Assembly (NCBI GenBank): GCA_030374765.1
Contig: JARGXX010000058.1
Span: 1 to 41,610, forward strand
DNA from: Agarophyton chilense
Lineage: Eukaryota; Rhodophyta; Florideophyceae; Gracilariales; Gracilariaceae
Direction: 5' to 3'
DNA length: 41,610 nt
Part shown: piece by piece, positions 10,678 through 20,865 of the stretch
How positions within the stretch are numbered: position 1 is the stretch's first letter
Layout of the letters: each line of letters begins with the position of its first letter
Made by a program: the position numbers and the translations under genes
Notes under the pieces: model-generated
Told to the model about the DNA's origin: nothing
Database searches by the model: none
What the model saw: the letters and a program-made list of their open reading frames with translations, nothing else

Positions 10678-11600
10678 CACAGATGCAAAAAATGAATCGG
10701 CATAAACTATTCGATCAGTTGCGAACCAATTTTCAACAAGTCTCGTCAAAACAGCTGTTCCATGCGCATGTTTCGATTCAAAAGACCATACATCTGGTTG
10801 CGTAGCTCCCATCAAGGTTTCTATTTTGATAATAATTCCACTGCTTTTACAACACACTGTCTTAAATTCACGACCATTTTCAGGTTTCCTATCAAGAGCA
10901 GTGAAGTGTGGAAGTCCAATCTCAATCCAGTTTTCGCCGATTCCAGACCTTCGTGACATACTTTCGTCCACGAACAAAGTGTGTGACGGAGTTAGAAATG
11001 ATTTCCGATGGTCATTTATAGCTTTCACAAACTCAGAAACGCATGATTATCTGAATTATTCTGATTTTTGATCGTTTTCAGCGCCACAGAACACGATAAA
11101 TTGCCGTATGTGTTCAAAGCGATTGCGTAACATGATCTTTTCGAGCTTTGGAGATTCAATATATTAAAGAACTTGCCTTAACACCAAAGTGATCTTCCAT
11201 TTGAAAAATCAAAGGGTGTCATTAACACCGCCAAGCCGAGAAACGTCAACCTTTCACCTCCTGTAGTCTTCATTGAGCTGTTTCCTTCCAGCCGAGAGTT
11301 AGTAGATCGAACTATGTTTTTCCAATGATCTACAGGAAACATCCGCGTGAATAAATCGTATAGAGAGAGTTTCGAGGGTGCATGAATGGCATAAATTAAA
11401 TCTCCAACAGTTCCCGTTACTTTCCGTTGGTGAGTTTGCATTGGACTATTCAAAGTCAAAGGCACATTTTTCATTTTCCATTTTGTCGAATGAACTTCCA
11501 TATAGCTTCCTTGAATGTAACTTTTTATCACAGTTGAAGGGCTTAATGAATTCACTGTGTGACTTTTAGTGACATCCGTTAAAGTAGACTACTATTCATT
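10678..11600 (-). pseudogene. piggyBac-like (DDE_Tnp_1_7) transposase, N-terminal part
   Basis: DDE transposase of the piggyBac superfamily (TTAA-specific cut and paste). The upstream segment (11580-11178) has LYDLFTRMFP, STN and the ERLTFLGLAVLMTP block, matching the family's N-terminal helical region. A frameshift near 11178 leads to RNRFEHIRQFIVFC (about 11120-11090) and then 11028-10678 with FVDESMSRRSG, RKPENGREFKTV and finally VYADSFFASV. The last motif includes the second catalytic aspartate. Coding homology stops right after it at the junction with element A3, so the rest of the core and the C-terminal zinc domain are lost. No ATG is seen before the first homologous block. Clearly dead; family call solid. 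Confidence 0.8.
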
Positions 11601-12417
11601 GTTAGAAACGTCGTTAGTAATAGCAGCAACATTTATCTCCACGTTCGAATTGATGGCTTCTTGACCACGTTTTTGAACCGTGACAAGATCCCCGGCTATC
11701 ACATTGCAAATGTTGAAAGTGCGCAATTTATAGCAACTAGTAGCTCGAATTATATGGTGAAAAGCGCGTGTCTCCGATTATTTTTGACAACAACGCCCAC
11801 TTTTATAACAGTTTTGCTGACCTGTTTCGTCTTCTATGGCGTGCCAAAGAAGATTTTACAGTCTCTCCCTGATGTGATGAGACACGCACGGATGTTTGCT
11901 CTGTTTTCCACTACACGTTGAAAATCTATAGACGATGACATATTTGATGAAGTATGAGAAAATGGAGTAAAGATTATGTTATTTACAGGTTGTGGACGAT
12001 CGTTCGTGATCTTTGGGGTGGACGCCAGAGAAGAAGAGAATGTTGACAACGTCCAGGCACACAAATTTAAGGAAATTGACAAAGTTCACAAAAATTATCG
12101 ATGTTGGAATTTTGGCCTCATATGAGGCCAGAATTACAACTATAGACACTAGGAGGTGCAATGGTAGTGGGTACCAATGTCTGAGCCTAGGCCTCTGGTT
12201 GGTCACATCTGCGACGCCGGCGACGTCGTGTCAATTGGGCATTTGCCCTCTTTTGGCTACTTGGTCACATATCACGAAATGTTTTCAATTATTCAAACAC
12301 CACTGGTCCCTGCTGATCAAACCGCAAGATTCGTACCCAGAAGCAAAACATGAATTGGTCATCCCTCATATGCATCCGCTTGGACACGTTTATTGCTACC
12401 GAAGGCATTAATCCTAT
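11601..12417. other. Gap upstream of the piggyBac-like gene
   Basis: Short open frames on both strands but nothing recognisable. The minus strand 12082-11834 could be an extended transposase N-terminus (polar, serine-rich) but has no homology signal. It holds a palindrome at 12108-12135. No TTAA-flanked terminal repeat was identified. Confidence 0.35.
12108..12135. repeat. 28-bp near-perfect palindrome
   Basis: Two 14-base arms, AATTTTGGCCTCAT and ATGAGGCCAGAATT, meet with no spacer and pair at 13 of 14 positions. It could form a cruciform, be a dimeric protein-binding site, or be the joined ends of a transposon. It lies upstream of the piggyBac-like fragment. Confidence 0.6.
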
Positions 12418-13345
12418 CTAACTACGAAGACCCGTGCTCGCAGGCAGAATAACACGTTCTCCAGACAGGTCGATCATCGAGAGCTGCATGTTTTCCAACA
12501 AAAGAGTTCTTGATTGGGATAATTCTGGAAAACCACACCAACCACATTGCCATTCAGATGACAAGTCATTCGAAGTGCTCCGCCATGAAAGACAGCGGCA
12601 GTTCTTGTAGGGAGCAGAAAAGAATAACACAACCGGTTGGCCGAAAACAAGGTCGCTCTCCAGTTAGCCTTCTCAAACCGTCTTTGACATTTGCGCATGT
12701 GCATCTTCAACATCCGTGTCGCCCTATGAAGTTTTACCATTGGTTGACCCTTGCAAAGATGTGTACGATGCACTAATGGGGTGAGCGGATGCACCATTGC
12801 CAGAAAGAGAAGGAGTTGAAGTTGAGAAAAGTACCGCATCACGACAATCACACCGACTGCTTTTCGAAACTAGAGGAGTTGATGCACGGTTATTCGCATC
12901 TCTGCATCACTTTTTGTCTTGGAGGGGAAAGTGGAAGATGTGATTTGCTTCCTGCGAATCGCAATCGCCTTGGCTCATATTGCTTGATGCGCAACATGTC
13001 ACTCCAAACTGTTGAAGGGAAGGCAACCCGCAGATTGCACCCGATAGTCTTATGCCATCTGATGCGAACGGTGGTGTGGCATAACGCGGACAACTACACC
13101 TCCACAAGTCCGCTTTTTGATCTTTCATCGCATCGGTCATGCCGCCCTTCCGAGTCACCGGCCCAACTGTCCAGTGGAAGTTTGCTATCATTTCCGACTC
13201 GCCTCTCGCTTTTCTTGAGAATGGTGCGGTGGCTGTCGTCAAACCCGTACGGATGCACTTCCACCACGGGTCCCAGTCTCATCAACATGACACAAGTCCT
13301 ACAACGTTTATTACAATTTATGGCGGGATCTATCTAATATTCTAA
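12418..13345. other. Ambiguous ORF cluster, possible decayed gene
   Basis: Several overlapping open frames on both strands and none recognised. The longest is on plus, ATG 12789 to 13337 (182 codons), but its composition (serine, leucine, cysteine, many low-order residues) is what an antisense shadow often looks like. On the minus strand one frame covers 13288-12890 with a single TAG at 13094-13096 and is charged in its first half (KKSERRVGND), and 12851-12474 is also open. A decayed minus-strand gene downstream of the zinc-finger gene is the better reading, but the call is weak. Confidence 0.2.
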
Positions 13346-13400
13346 CTCTACAGCTACTGATATATCACGCATAAGGTTACATCAAGAAGATAATCGCACT

Positions 13401-14708
13401 CTACTTCTGCTCTTCTTCTACCTCCTCTTCTTTGTCCGCCCTGTTCCTTGGCCTGAACACACATCCATGCACACAGTCATGGGCTTCGTCCGCCCCGAAT
13501 GTATCGTTGTGCATGTTTTTGCAATGCCTTGTGAGAATGCTCTTTCGAGCAAACGCATCTCCGCAAACCTGGCATTCGAAGTTGCGAATCTTGTTGTGCA
13601 CTGCATCGACGTGTCTTGTGACATCCCCACGCGCACCGAAGCGTAGCCCACATTTGTGAGGACATTCGAAACGCTTCTCTCTCAGGTGCACTACGCGATA
13701 GTGGCTAACTACCCCGCTCTGTTGGTGAAATCGTCTTTGACAAGACGGACAAGAAAAGGGTCTAGGCCTATTGTCCCCATTAGGACGACCTCTTCTGTGC
13801 GTTCCCTGCTTGGTCACTCCGCGACTTCTCGAAACGGTGGGGCTCAGGCTCTTTCCATCTGCTGTTGTAGGAGTTCGAGTCCTGTTCGGAGCCCTGTCCT
13901 CTCCCTCTTCCTCTGCCTGGGACGAATTGGAGGCTCCATCCCTATTCCCTTCCTCTCTTCGACTTTTCTCCTGTTCACGTAACGTCCTAATGAGACTTTC
14001 AATCTCCGGTTGCGTGGTTACAGGTCTGTCACGTTCACCCCGAGAACGCTTTAGGCGCAGCGTTTTTGGCTCTCTGGGAGGTTCGTTGTCGGACAGATTG
14101 TTTCCATTCTCCGAAGGCACTATATTCTCGTCTCCGACATCTCCATGATTCCTGTCGGGCTCTAGCATAGACGTTTGCTCTCGAGAGGGATTGCCATCAG
14201 CTGATTTTGTCGAAGAAACACCAAGCGACTTTGTTGCAACAATACCAGCCGCCAGTTCTTCAAAGGAAAGCAATCCAAGCGACGTTATTGACGGTAGAGT
14301 GCCATTCACGGACCTCTCCTCAAGCTGCGTCACAAACTCTGACATTTGATAGAGAATAGACGGGAACCTTGGCCGTCCTGGAGTGACCGGATCGACTTGA
14401 ATGGGGGGCAAGTAGGCAACTGGGTAGGAACACGAGATGGGGGTCTCTTCGTTCTTCTCATTGACGAGAGCACTCACCGGGAGGCCCCCCACCCGTCGGC
14501 GTTTCTTCTCCGGTTCGCCTTCGACCAGTTCCGTTTTCGCATGTTCCGTTTTTGCCGGTTCCGTTTTTGCCGGTTCCGTTTTGGCAGGTTCCGTTTTGGC
14601 AGGTTCCGTTTTCTTCCCCTCAGTGGCCGGCGTTACTGGGGAAGTCAGACTCTCTCCATTTTCAACCTTTAGAAGATTGTCAATGTTTAGCTTCGGTAGA
14701 GAGCTCAT
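13401..14708 (-). CDS. C2H2 zinc-finger protein, probable transcription factor
   Basis: Intact intron-free 435-residue protein from ATG 14708, probably nuclear and DNA-binding. Three C-terminal zinc fingers: C320/C323/H336/H341; C349/C353/H366/H371, with an unusual three-residue gap between its cysteines (CPHKCG); and C379/C382/H395/H400. The linkers are short and conserved in style (HLREKRFEC, HNKIRNFEC). Residues 33-60 are five to six copies of a KTEPA-type five-residue repeat encoded by a 15-bp tandem repeat, followed by a basic EKKRRR nuclear-localisation candidate at 67-72. Residues 160-310 are polar and disordered. The tail is acidic (EEEVEEEQ). The start is supported by upstream TATA spacing. 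This is the only gene in the window without breaks, and it has transposon remnants on both sides. Targets unknown. Confidence 0.85.
   Translation of the reverse strand: MSSLPKLNIDNLLKVENGESLTSPVTPATEGKKTEPAKTEPAKTEPAKTEPAKTEHAKTELVEGEPEKKRRRVGGLPVSALVNEKNEETPISCSYPVAYLPPIQVDPVTPGRPRFPSILYQMSEFVTQLEERSVNGTLPSITSLGLLSFEELAAGIVATKSLGVSSTKSADGNPSREQTSMLEPDRNHGDVGDENIVPSENGNNLSDNEPPREPKTLRLKRSRGERDRPVTTQPEIESLIRTLREQEKSRREEGNRDGASNSSQAEEEGEDRAPNRTRTPTTADGKSLSPTVSRSRGVTKQGTHRRGRPNGDNRPRPFSCPSCQRRFHQQSGVVSHYRVVHLREKRFECPHKCGLRFGARGDVTRHVDAVHNKIRNFECQVCGDAFARKSILTRHCKNMHNDTFGADEAHDCVHGCVFRPRNRADKEEEVEEEQK
14529..14618 (-). repeat. 15-bp tandem repeat inside the zinc-finger gene
   Basis: Six units of plus-strand TTCCGTTTTNGCNGG start at 14529, 14544, 14559, 14574, 14589 and 14604. 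The first is variant and the last partial. Neighbouring pairs are identical (14544/14559 and 14574/14589), which suggests stepwise slippage. Because the unit is five codons, the repeat can change copy number without breaking the frame. Confidence 0.9.
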
Positions 14709-14871
14709 TATTGTTTAAAGAGAAAATGTGAAACAAATCGTCCTAATCAACAGAAACGTAACTGGTGCCGAAGAGTGATTCAGATGTTCTCAGCGAGTAG
14801 TAGTAGTGAAACTTTAGCGTGGCGAAGGGCAACCTGGCACCTGTCGATGGGAGGAGCAAAGTAAGAACCTG

Positions 14872-14880
14872 CCTTTTATA
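14872..14880 (-). promoter_or_regulatory. TATA box of the zinc-finger gene
   Basis: The minus strand reads GTATAAAAGG here. A TATA box at this place would put transcription start near 14840-14850 and give a 5' leader of about 130-140 bases before ATG 14708. Confidence 0.6.
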
Positions 14881-15013
14881 CGGAAGATGAAGTTTCCATA
14901 AATGGTACCACGTACACAAAGAACCGCGACATTCCTGCTTGGCAGAACGCGAGCGGAGGAAGTATGAAAGTGAGTCAACATCAGCAAAAGGTGAGCGTGA
15001 CTATCAGCAAAAC

Positions 15014-15211
15014 ATGGCATTCACAAGCTGTAGTTGGAGAGGCAAAAAGGGTGCGGCGCATTTCGAAAGGCAACAAAATGGTTACCATGAGCCTCCACGA
15101 AATACGCCAGTGATTGATTTCCCCCAATACCTTGACAATTCATTAACAGGTATTCTCATCGGCGCAAACGCGAACAAGCTGAAGCATTTTGACGGAAGCT
15201 TGATCAAATGA
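15014..15211 (+). CDS. Possible small hypothetical protein
   Basis: 65 codons from ATG 15014, divergent from the zinc-finger gene. The frame is open further upstream to 14939 but without ATG there. The composition is polar (GKKGAAHFERQQNG) with no recognisable domain. It may be chance or an exon of a spliced gene. Confidence 0.15.
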   Translation: MAFTSCSWRGKKGAAHFERQQNGYHEPPRNTPVIDFPQYLDNSLTGILIGANANKLKHFDGSLIK

Positions 15212-18150
15212 GTACGGAAAGTCAGATCAACCATTAGGGCTGCTTTGAATTCTGGTTTTCTGTTTCAAGCAGCAACACAAAGTACTGAATTGTATGGGTC
15301 TTATTGTAGAAACCGAGGCTGAGATTTGACGCATCCAGTGGCTCTCGGATCAGATGGCCGAGATTGTGCGAAGCCGACCTGTACCAGCTTCCTTCATTTC
15401 ACTGGGTAGGAAAACACTTTCCCGGACATACATGTGAACGAAGTTGAAGAGAAGTGTAGTGGAGCACAAGCCAACCATCGTGACAGGAACCAAGGTTTAG
15501 TTGCGGATGGCCGATCCTCCCAGATCTGAATCACAATGAATTGATGTTTCTCCAAATAGATGATACATGGGCTATTTTATCATGGAATGCATCACTAATG
15601 TTCAGAAGATGAGCCCTGGGTAAGAAGATTCAAGTAAGGGATGAGATAATAAGCACAAGCTTGACATCCACGCAAATGCAAAATCTTCCTATCATAAAGA
15701 TTGTAAGCTTTCAGTAAGCAGAGTTCTCGGAAGTTGCCCGTAGACCTGTACGCGCGCAAAGCAGTGAGTCTGAGCGGCAGTAGGCCAAATTTATCTCCTT
15801 ATTGCCAAGTTTGCATTCTACAAGATCATTACAGGGTATTACTGCAGGAAGATTATTCATTGACACGTTCTTTTCCACTCATTTCATCTGAGATTATCTG
15901 AGGAAGACCACCTGCTGGCCGTGCGATTCACCTCTGGCCGGCATCTCCATGAGCCAACCGTTGAGGGATGCGTCGACGCTTGCAGCGGTACGGAAATTCT
16001 AGAGGCACGAAACTGGAAAGAGCATTGACGACAGAGCCAAGAGAGAACTATGAAGGGAAAGAGAGTGTTAAGATGGTCTCTACACTAACGGGTAGGCAAA
16101 ACCGACACCAGGGATGCAAGTTCATGGCGTAATCGACGTACAAATAGTAGCCAATAAAAATACCGGGGCTCAAGCGCACATGCGCTGTTGTACCTTCGAT
16201 ATTCGCACCAATCTCTTTGTTATATTCGAAATCGCATTCTATATGTTGCCCAAGACGCAGCCACATACTGTAGATCGCTTGTAGCCCAACTGAACACATG
16301 CAGGCCACTTCAAACGCGTTCAAAAGCGTGCAAAAAGGGCGTGCAAAAAAACACAAAAAACATTCTGAAGCAGTTGTAAGACTAGCACCTCGCGTTTTCG
16401 TCGTTATTCTCTCAGCTTAACAGTTCGGTTTTCTTTTAGTTTTTGAAACGACAAAAGTTATGTGGTTTGATGGTACATATTAGAGTCTGCGATTAAAAGA
16501 TGAGCTCTGAAGAATTCTCAACAAGCAATTTTCCATTCTGAATCGGACAAAAGATTTGCTCCGCTTTGTTAAAATTCTTTTTATGGCTTTCTCTACCTTT
16601 TTTAATTGTTTCTGTTCTTCAGTCTTATCAGAGCTCTTGAAGTCTTCATAGACAATAACGTAAAAGTCTAAAGCCATTTACTTGGTTCTACTTTTCATCA
16701 AAACGTTTATGGTGATGTGCTTTTTTCTTTTATCATTTATAAAACAGCCATGCTTTAGATGAACAATTTATCTCAAAACGACATCGTATGAGACTAAAGA
16801 ATTTCAGAAACCTGTTTTAAGCGTTGAAAATTTAATTAAAAAATCAGAAACATGAAAATAATGCAAGAGCCTTTAATAGAAATTCCTGAAAACAAAAATT
16901 TGTCCACGCGAAGTAATACGCACATTTTACTTTCGGAAAATAAAAGACCACGGAAGGGATGTGTATTTTTCTACGATTAGACGTTTCAAACACTTTTCAA
17001 ATTTTAAACAAGTTCTACCCGGAACAACTCTCCACTGACCGCTACAAACATGGCCTTTATTTATTACCAACTTCTCATCACTCTCCAACATCATCGAAGA
17101 GACACCCTAGCAAGACTTCTTTTTTGGAATAGAATAATAGATACAGCCCGCCGCGACGGCTACCGATGCATCACACAGGTCGCTCTCCAAGCTCCGTCGC
17201 AATTTTTTTTGAGACCTTATTTGGATCTGGGCAAGATCAAGCTATGAATTTCATGGACTAAAAGTACTTTGCACGAGAGAATAGATATTACATTGAAACA
17301 GCCTATTCCAATTGAGATGTATCATAAAGCACTTCTCAGTAGATTGAACACTGAACTATATATAAACACAGCCTCTGTCGCCCAAAGTCATCTTAATACC
17401 GCGACACACGGAAACAGTTCGATTAGTGTCGTACAATCGCCTCTGGGATATGCTACTGTCTTGTCTCGGGAGCGTGGTGACGCTCAACCTTAGAAGGTAG
17501 ACGTAATAAACCTCGATGGTAACAGGGCACCTTGAAAAACGGCAGGGGCAACCGGCGGGGCAATTAGCCTATACCGTGTAGGTGAACGATGGTAGGCGTC
17601 GACGCGCGGGAAAGCCTGTGTGGTAGTTGAGAAATGATGAACCAAAAGGTATAGTCGTGAGCCAAGTGGTGCCTTTTTTACTATATTTGGATGGGGGAGG
17701 TGCAGCTCCCTATATGCAGTTGACTGCACTCTCCAGATCACCTGGGAGGTGCCAGCAAGGCACGGTCTCTGACCTAGTGTCAAAGACCTGGCCAGCACTG
17801 GCTACAGTGACAGGTGGCCACGCCACTACTGTCCTAAAATAAATATAATTACAATTACAAGTACTAACAATTACTCAACCAGAAGGTACAGGTCAACACT
17901 ACACGTGGCTGACAACACCTAGATGGTAGCTCGCCCGGAGCTGCATGGCCGATGATCTCTCGCATCCATCACCTACAAGGTCAGTGTAGTATATTGAAAA
18001 CCTAAAAGGTCAGCCCTTCCGCCACTATACGAGAATTAGCTTGACTGATGACTGTCACAGTACCCTATTACTGATCAATACATAGTTATGTGCCCATCAC
18101 CAGGTTCTTCAATTACCTCTAGCCGTCCAAGATTCTCCTGACACCTTAAG
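15212..18150. other. Long gene-poor stretch left of the copia element
   Basis: No recognisable protein or RNA gene. 16380-17040 is AT-rich with poly-T/A tracts. Short ORFs occur (for example plus 17050-17247 with an ATG in good context, minus 16356-16048 without ATG) but show no domain. 17490-18150 would be the place for the copia 5' LTR and leader; a TGGTAGC at 17924-17930, four bases after a CA-ending stretch, resembles the start of a primer-binding site for initiator tRNA-Met. I could not define the LTR because the 3' LTR is missing. Confidence 0.35.
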
Positions 18151-18240
18151 AACGTTCTCTGGAATGATGTAGAAGGAAACCAGGAAGATTATGCCAAACC
18201 TGCCTCGCACTAGACTCCATTCCAAGACAGGCAGCCCGAC

Positions 18241-18930
18241 TACAACTCAATTAAGATCCCTGTAGCCTTGCCAGTGATTATGTTGAAGTGTCAACTGTAT
18301 GGAAGAACGAGAGACTTCTGCTCCGCAATTCCTGACACCGACATTTCCTCGGATACTGGTGCAGAATCGATAGGTAAGGCTATATACAAACGAGTTTCTC
18401 TCTCTGTTGTCAGTGAAGTCTACGCTAACTTTATTAGTCTGCATCAAGTTAAGCGTGCCACAAATGAATCCTTCAGAAATTTTGAACTCAGATTCGACGC
18501 CCAGGCATCCAACTTCAATGCCCCAATCAGGAACGGTCCAACTACGCGAAGCCCTCACCGCGTTCATGCTCCTGGCAAACTCGGCGGTTGAGAACGTACA
18601 ACTTGTTTCCATATTGGCGGCTGCATCAACAGACACAACGTTGACACTGGAGGCCACCACAGCGGACTTCTTGAATACCGTTAAGTACGAAAAGATAGCG
18701 TCGGTGTTGCGCCAGTGTGATGATGTTCATAATCCTGTAACGACTACTTCGTCCAATTTTCAACCTCTGTCTGCGAGTGCTGCTCGGATTCTGCCTCGCT
18801 ACTATAGAAGCAATGACCTTAATCGCTCCAAGGGACTGTCACCTACTATGAAGTATCCCTGCGACACTTGCGGCAAGTAGGTTCACTGGAAGAGAAACCA
18901 TAACCCCAACGGGTCCTTACCACCCCATGA
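18241..18930 (+). pseudogene. Copia Gag
   Basis: Capsid-type protein. The first half reads in one frame (GRTRDFCSAIPDTDISSDTG, then IYKRVSLSVVSEVYANF, NESFRNFELRFDAQASNFN). The second half, from about 18540, is in another frame (REALTAFMLLANSAVENVQL, then LAAAS and KYEKIASVLRQCDD), so one frameshift lies near 18520-18540. The end carries a zinc-knuckle remnant CDTCGK-stop-VHWKRNH at about 18858-18900, with TAG in the middle and the fourth zinc ligand changed to histidine. The pattern is that of UBN2/Gag-pre-integrase copia Gag proteins. Confidence 0.75.
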
Positions 18931-19018
18931 AAGAAGTTTCGATGCTCCTGTATCATCGACACAATGACGTCATGGCGCTGACGGTGACACCAAGGCCATA
19001 AGATATGGCAACAAAACG

Positions 19019-19453
19019 TTGTCATTTAAATTAGCCTCCCTCGTCTGCTATACACCCACTATTAATGTTGGTTCTGTACCCGAAAGGCTTGGTCCTCTTG
19101 TAGACGATGGCGCACAATACTGGGCAATCGGCCAAGCGGAATTACGACTACTGTCGCAAGAACTCAGCGTTCCTGCTGATGGAACTCTGGACCGGATTCC
19201 TGACTCCTTAGAAGCACATACCAGATGGCAGTATGGCACTGGTCAACATGCAAGCCCTCAACGAAGAATCCTTGGCTCAATAATCCTTATGGCCACATCA
19301 GAAAACGGGGCCGTCATCGGAATCATCTACGTAGTTTTGGGAGGATCCTCTCAATGGGTGATCGGTAGAAATGTCACCCGTAAGGCCGACATCGTGCATC
19401 TTGGACGTAATGCACTGTGTTTCAACATTGCTGGAGAGCCTGATTCGATATGA
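19019..19453 (+). pseudogene. Copia protease region
   Basis: Open for 144 codons without an ATG start. LVDDGAQYWAIG fits the copia aspartic protease active site (D-[S/T]-G-A) with the second residue changed to D. WVIGRNVTRKADI near the C-terminal end fits the conserved W-hIGRNVT block after the flap. Assignment rests on these two motifs and the position between Gag and integrase. Confidence 0.7.
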
Positions 19454-19639
19454 ATGATCAACGTAGGGTTCCTCAGCTACATTCCGGTTGAGAAGTTCAC
19501 CTCTTCGACAAAGTACCTTAATTGTACTTTGTACTTTCTATCGGCTGTCACCCTTGAGAAGTCACCTTGGTCTGATGTCAAGGCCATTATGGGTAAAGTC
19601 CACAAACATGTCTGGGGACATGCATGTTTCAGTGACTTA

Positions 19640-20400
19640 TAGCTGCTGTTGCAACGCAATGATCTATGGAACCATACGATTGCAAGGTAAGTTTCTGACA
19701 TCGTGGCTAGCTGCACAGCCTGTCCATCAACTTCAGTTCCTCCACCAACTCGGAAAGTATCGATAAGCACTCTCTCTGAGTCATTCAATAACGTAGTGTG
19801 CGTCCATCACTTGTTCCTAGATCAACTGTTTCTTTTGAACATTATGGACCTGGTGTCGATAATCTCCGCAGCCCACTTTGTGTCAACAACTGCTCTTTAA
19901 CAAGTGTTCATAGCATTTGAAGAACTTTGGGTGTCGGTTTTTTGGTACCGCGATGCTATACGTGGCGACAAAGACCTCATGGTAGGCGCATTCCGAAATT
20001 ATTGTAACTCGCTCGCAATACCCCCGCACCCGGTTGCACCACGCCGCCATGCTAAAAACGCAATAGAATCGAAACATATGATCATAAGGAGCATGTTTCT
20101 CTGCCTCAAGGCAGAGGCTGGCGACAGTTTTGATCATATCCTATCGGCCTACAAATCTCTGACCATCTGAAACGATCTCTACGGTAACGACCAACACTCG
20201 GCATTCGCATTGGTAAAAGGGTTCACGAAGCCTGTGGGAAATAAGCCAAATGATACCTCAATTCCTGCAAGAGACCAGTTAATTGCTCGAAGAAAGTTAG
20301 AACGGATTCTCAGTTCTAAGTCAATCACCGAAGTACCCATATCGACCGGAGACACTGTAAAGGTCTTCATCAAGAAGGACAAATATAAACGGGGTAATGG
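19640..20400 (+). pseudogene. Copia integrase, core catalytic residue lost
   Basis: DDE integrase that would insert the cDNA. The zinc-binding domain keeps the C-x2-C pair (ASCTACP near 19710). The core starts with VVCVHHLFLD, where family members have VDHLFLD; the first catalytic aspartate thus appears as histidine. The second block RGDKDLMVGAFRNYCNSLAI is intact, and the third has the glutamate in HAKNAIESKH. There are stops at 19899-19901 and 20168-20170. The C-terminal part follows after 20200 (LVKGFTKPVGNKP, ARDQLIARRKLERIL). Confidence 0.75.
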
Positions 20401-20415
20401 TCCACCCGGAAGACA

Positions 20416-20865
20416 GTGGCATATGTCGAGACACTGGAACGCTCCATCACGGTGCCAGGTAAAAATTGCAGAGAGATATCAGCTGCCTTTGAAGACACTC
20501 GGTTGTCACTTCCAGATACTAGCTTCTCAAAGCTCGTACAAGATGGCCTGGATCCCATCAGAAAGGCTAATGACATTGAGCCAGTACTACCAATCATCAA
20601 TGAGACCGAGCATAGCCGAGATGATGATGACTCTCATGGCTTGGATGCCAACTTTGATGGTGATGACTATGGGAACAATGCCAACGTTGGAGATAGGGTA
20701 GAGGTCTTCTGGCCTCTTGACGACACCTATTATCTGAGGACTGTACACTCTGAAGCTACGGAAGGGCATGTCAATTTACACTACGCTGATGGTGAAACTG
20801 AAGTGTTGCATATGACGAAGGAAGTTTGGAACCACACTGATAGCTTGCCTGACAGCTCAAGCTAA
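20416..20865 (+). pseudogene. Copia linker with Tudor/Agenet-like domain
   Basis: 149 open codons between integrase and RT. The first two thirds are acidic and disordered (SRDDDDSHGLDANFDGDDYG). The last third is GDRVEVFWPLDDTYYLRTV, then HVNLHYADGETEVLHM and EVWN. This is the five-strand pattern of Tudor/Agenet or PWWP-like chromatin readers: V-x-V-x-W, aromatic tyrosines, H-Y-x-D-G-E. It would play the part that the chromodomain plays in the gypsy elements here, targeting to modified chromatin. The domain call is by pattern only. Confidence 0.55.

Larger units (their letters stand above)
8793..10680 (+). mobile_element. Ty3/gypsy element A3, 3' part (chromodomain and antisense ORF)
   Basis: Aligns with A2 from about 35690 to 37560. 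It contains the end of integrase with a chromodomain on the plus strand (8795-9117) and the accessory antisense ORF (10510-9333). The left edge is exactly the end of LTR-B. Its upstream linker is found, in antisense, at 41559-41610. The right edge near 10677-10680 is a sharp junction with a piggyBac-like transposase. A3 lacks the second antisense ORF, PPT and LTR that follow in A2, so it was cut there. Confidence 0.8.

Noticed and set aside
16048..16356. Minus-strand ORF of 102 codons
   Set aside because: No ATG start, no domain, AT-rich surroundings, no homologue in the window.
17924..17945. Copia primer-binding site for initiator tRNA-Met
   Set aside because: Only TGGTAGC fits; following bases do not match, and no LTR pair is available to fix the boundary.
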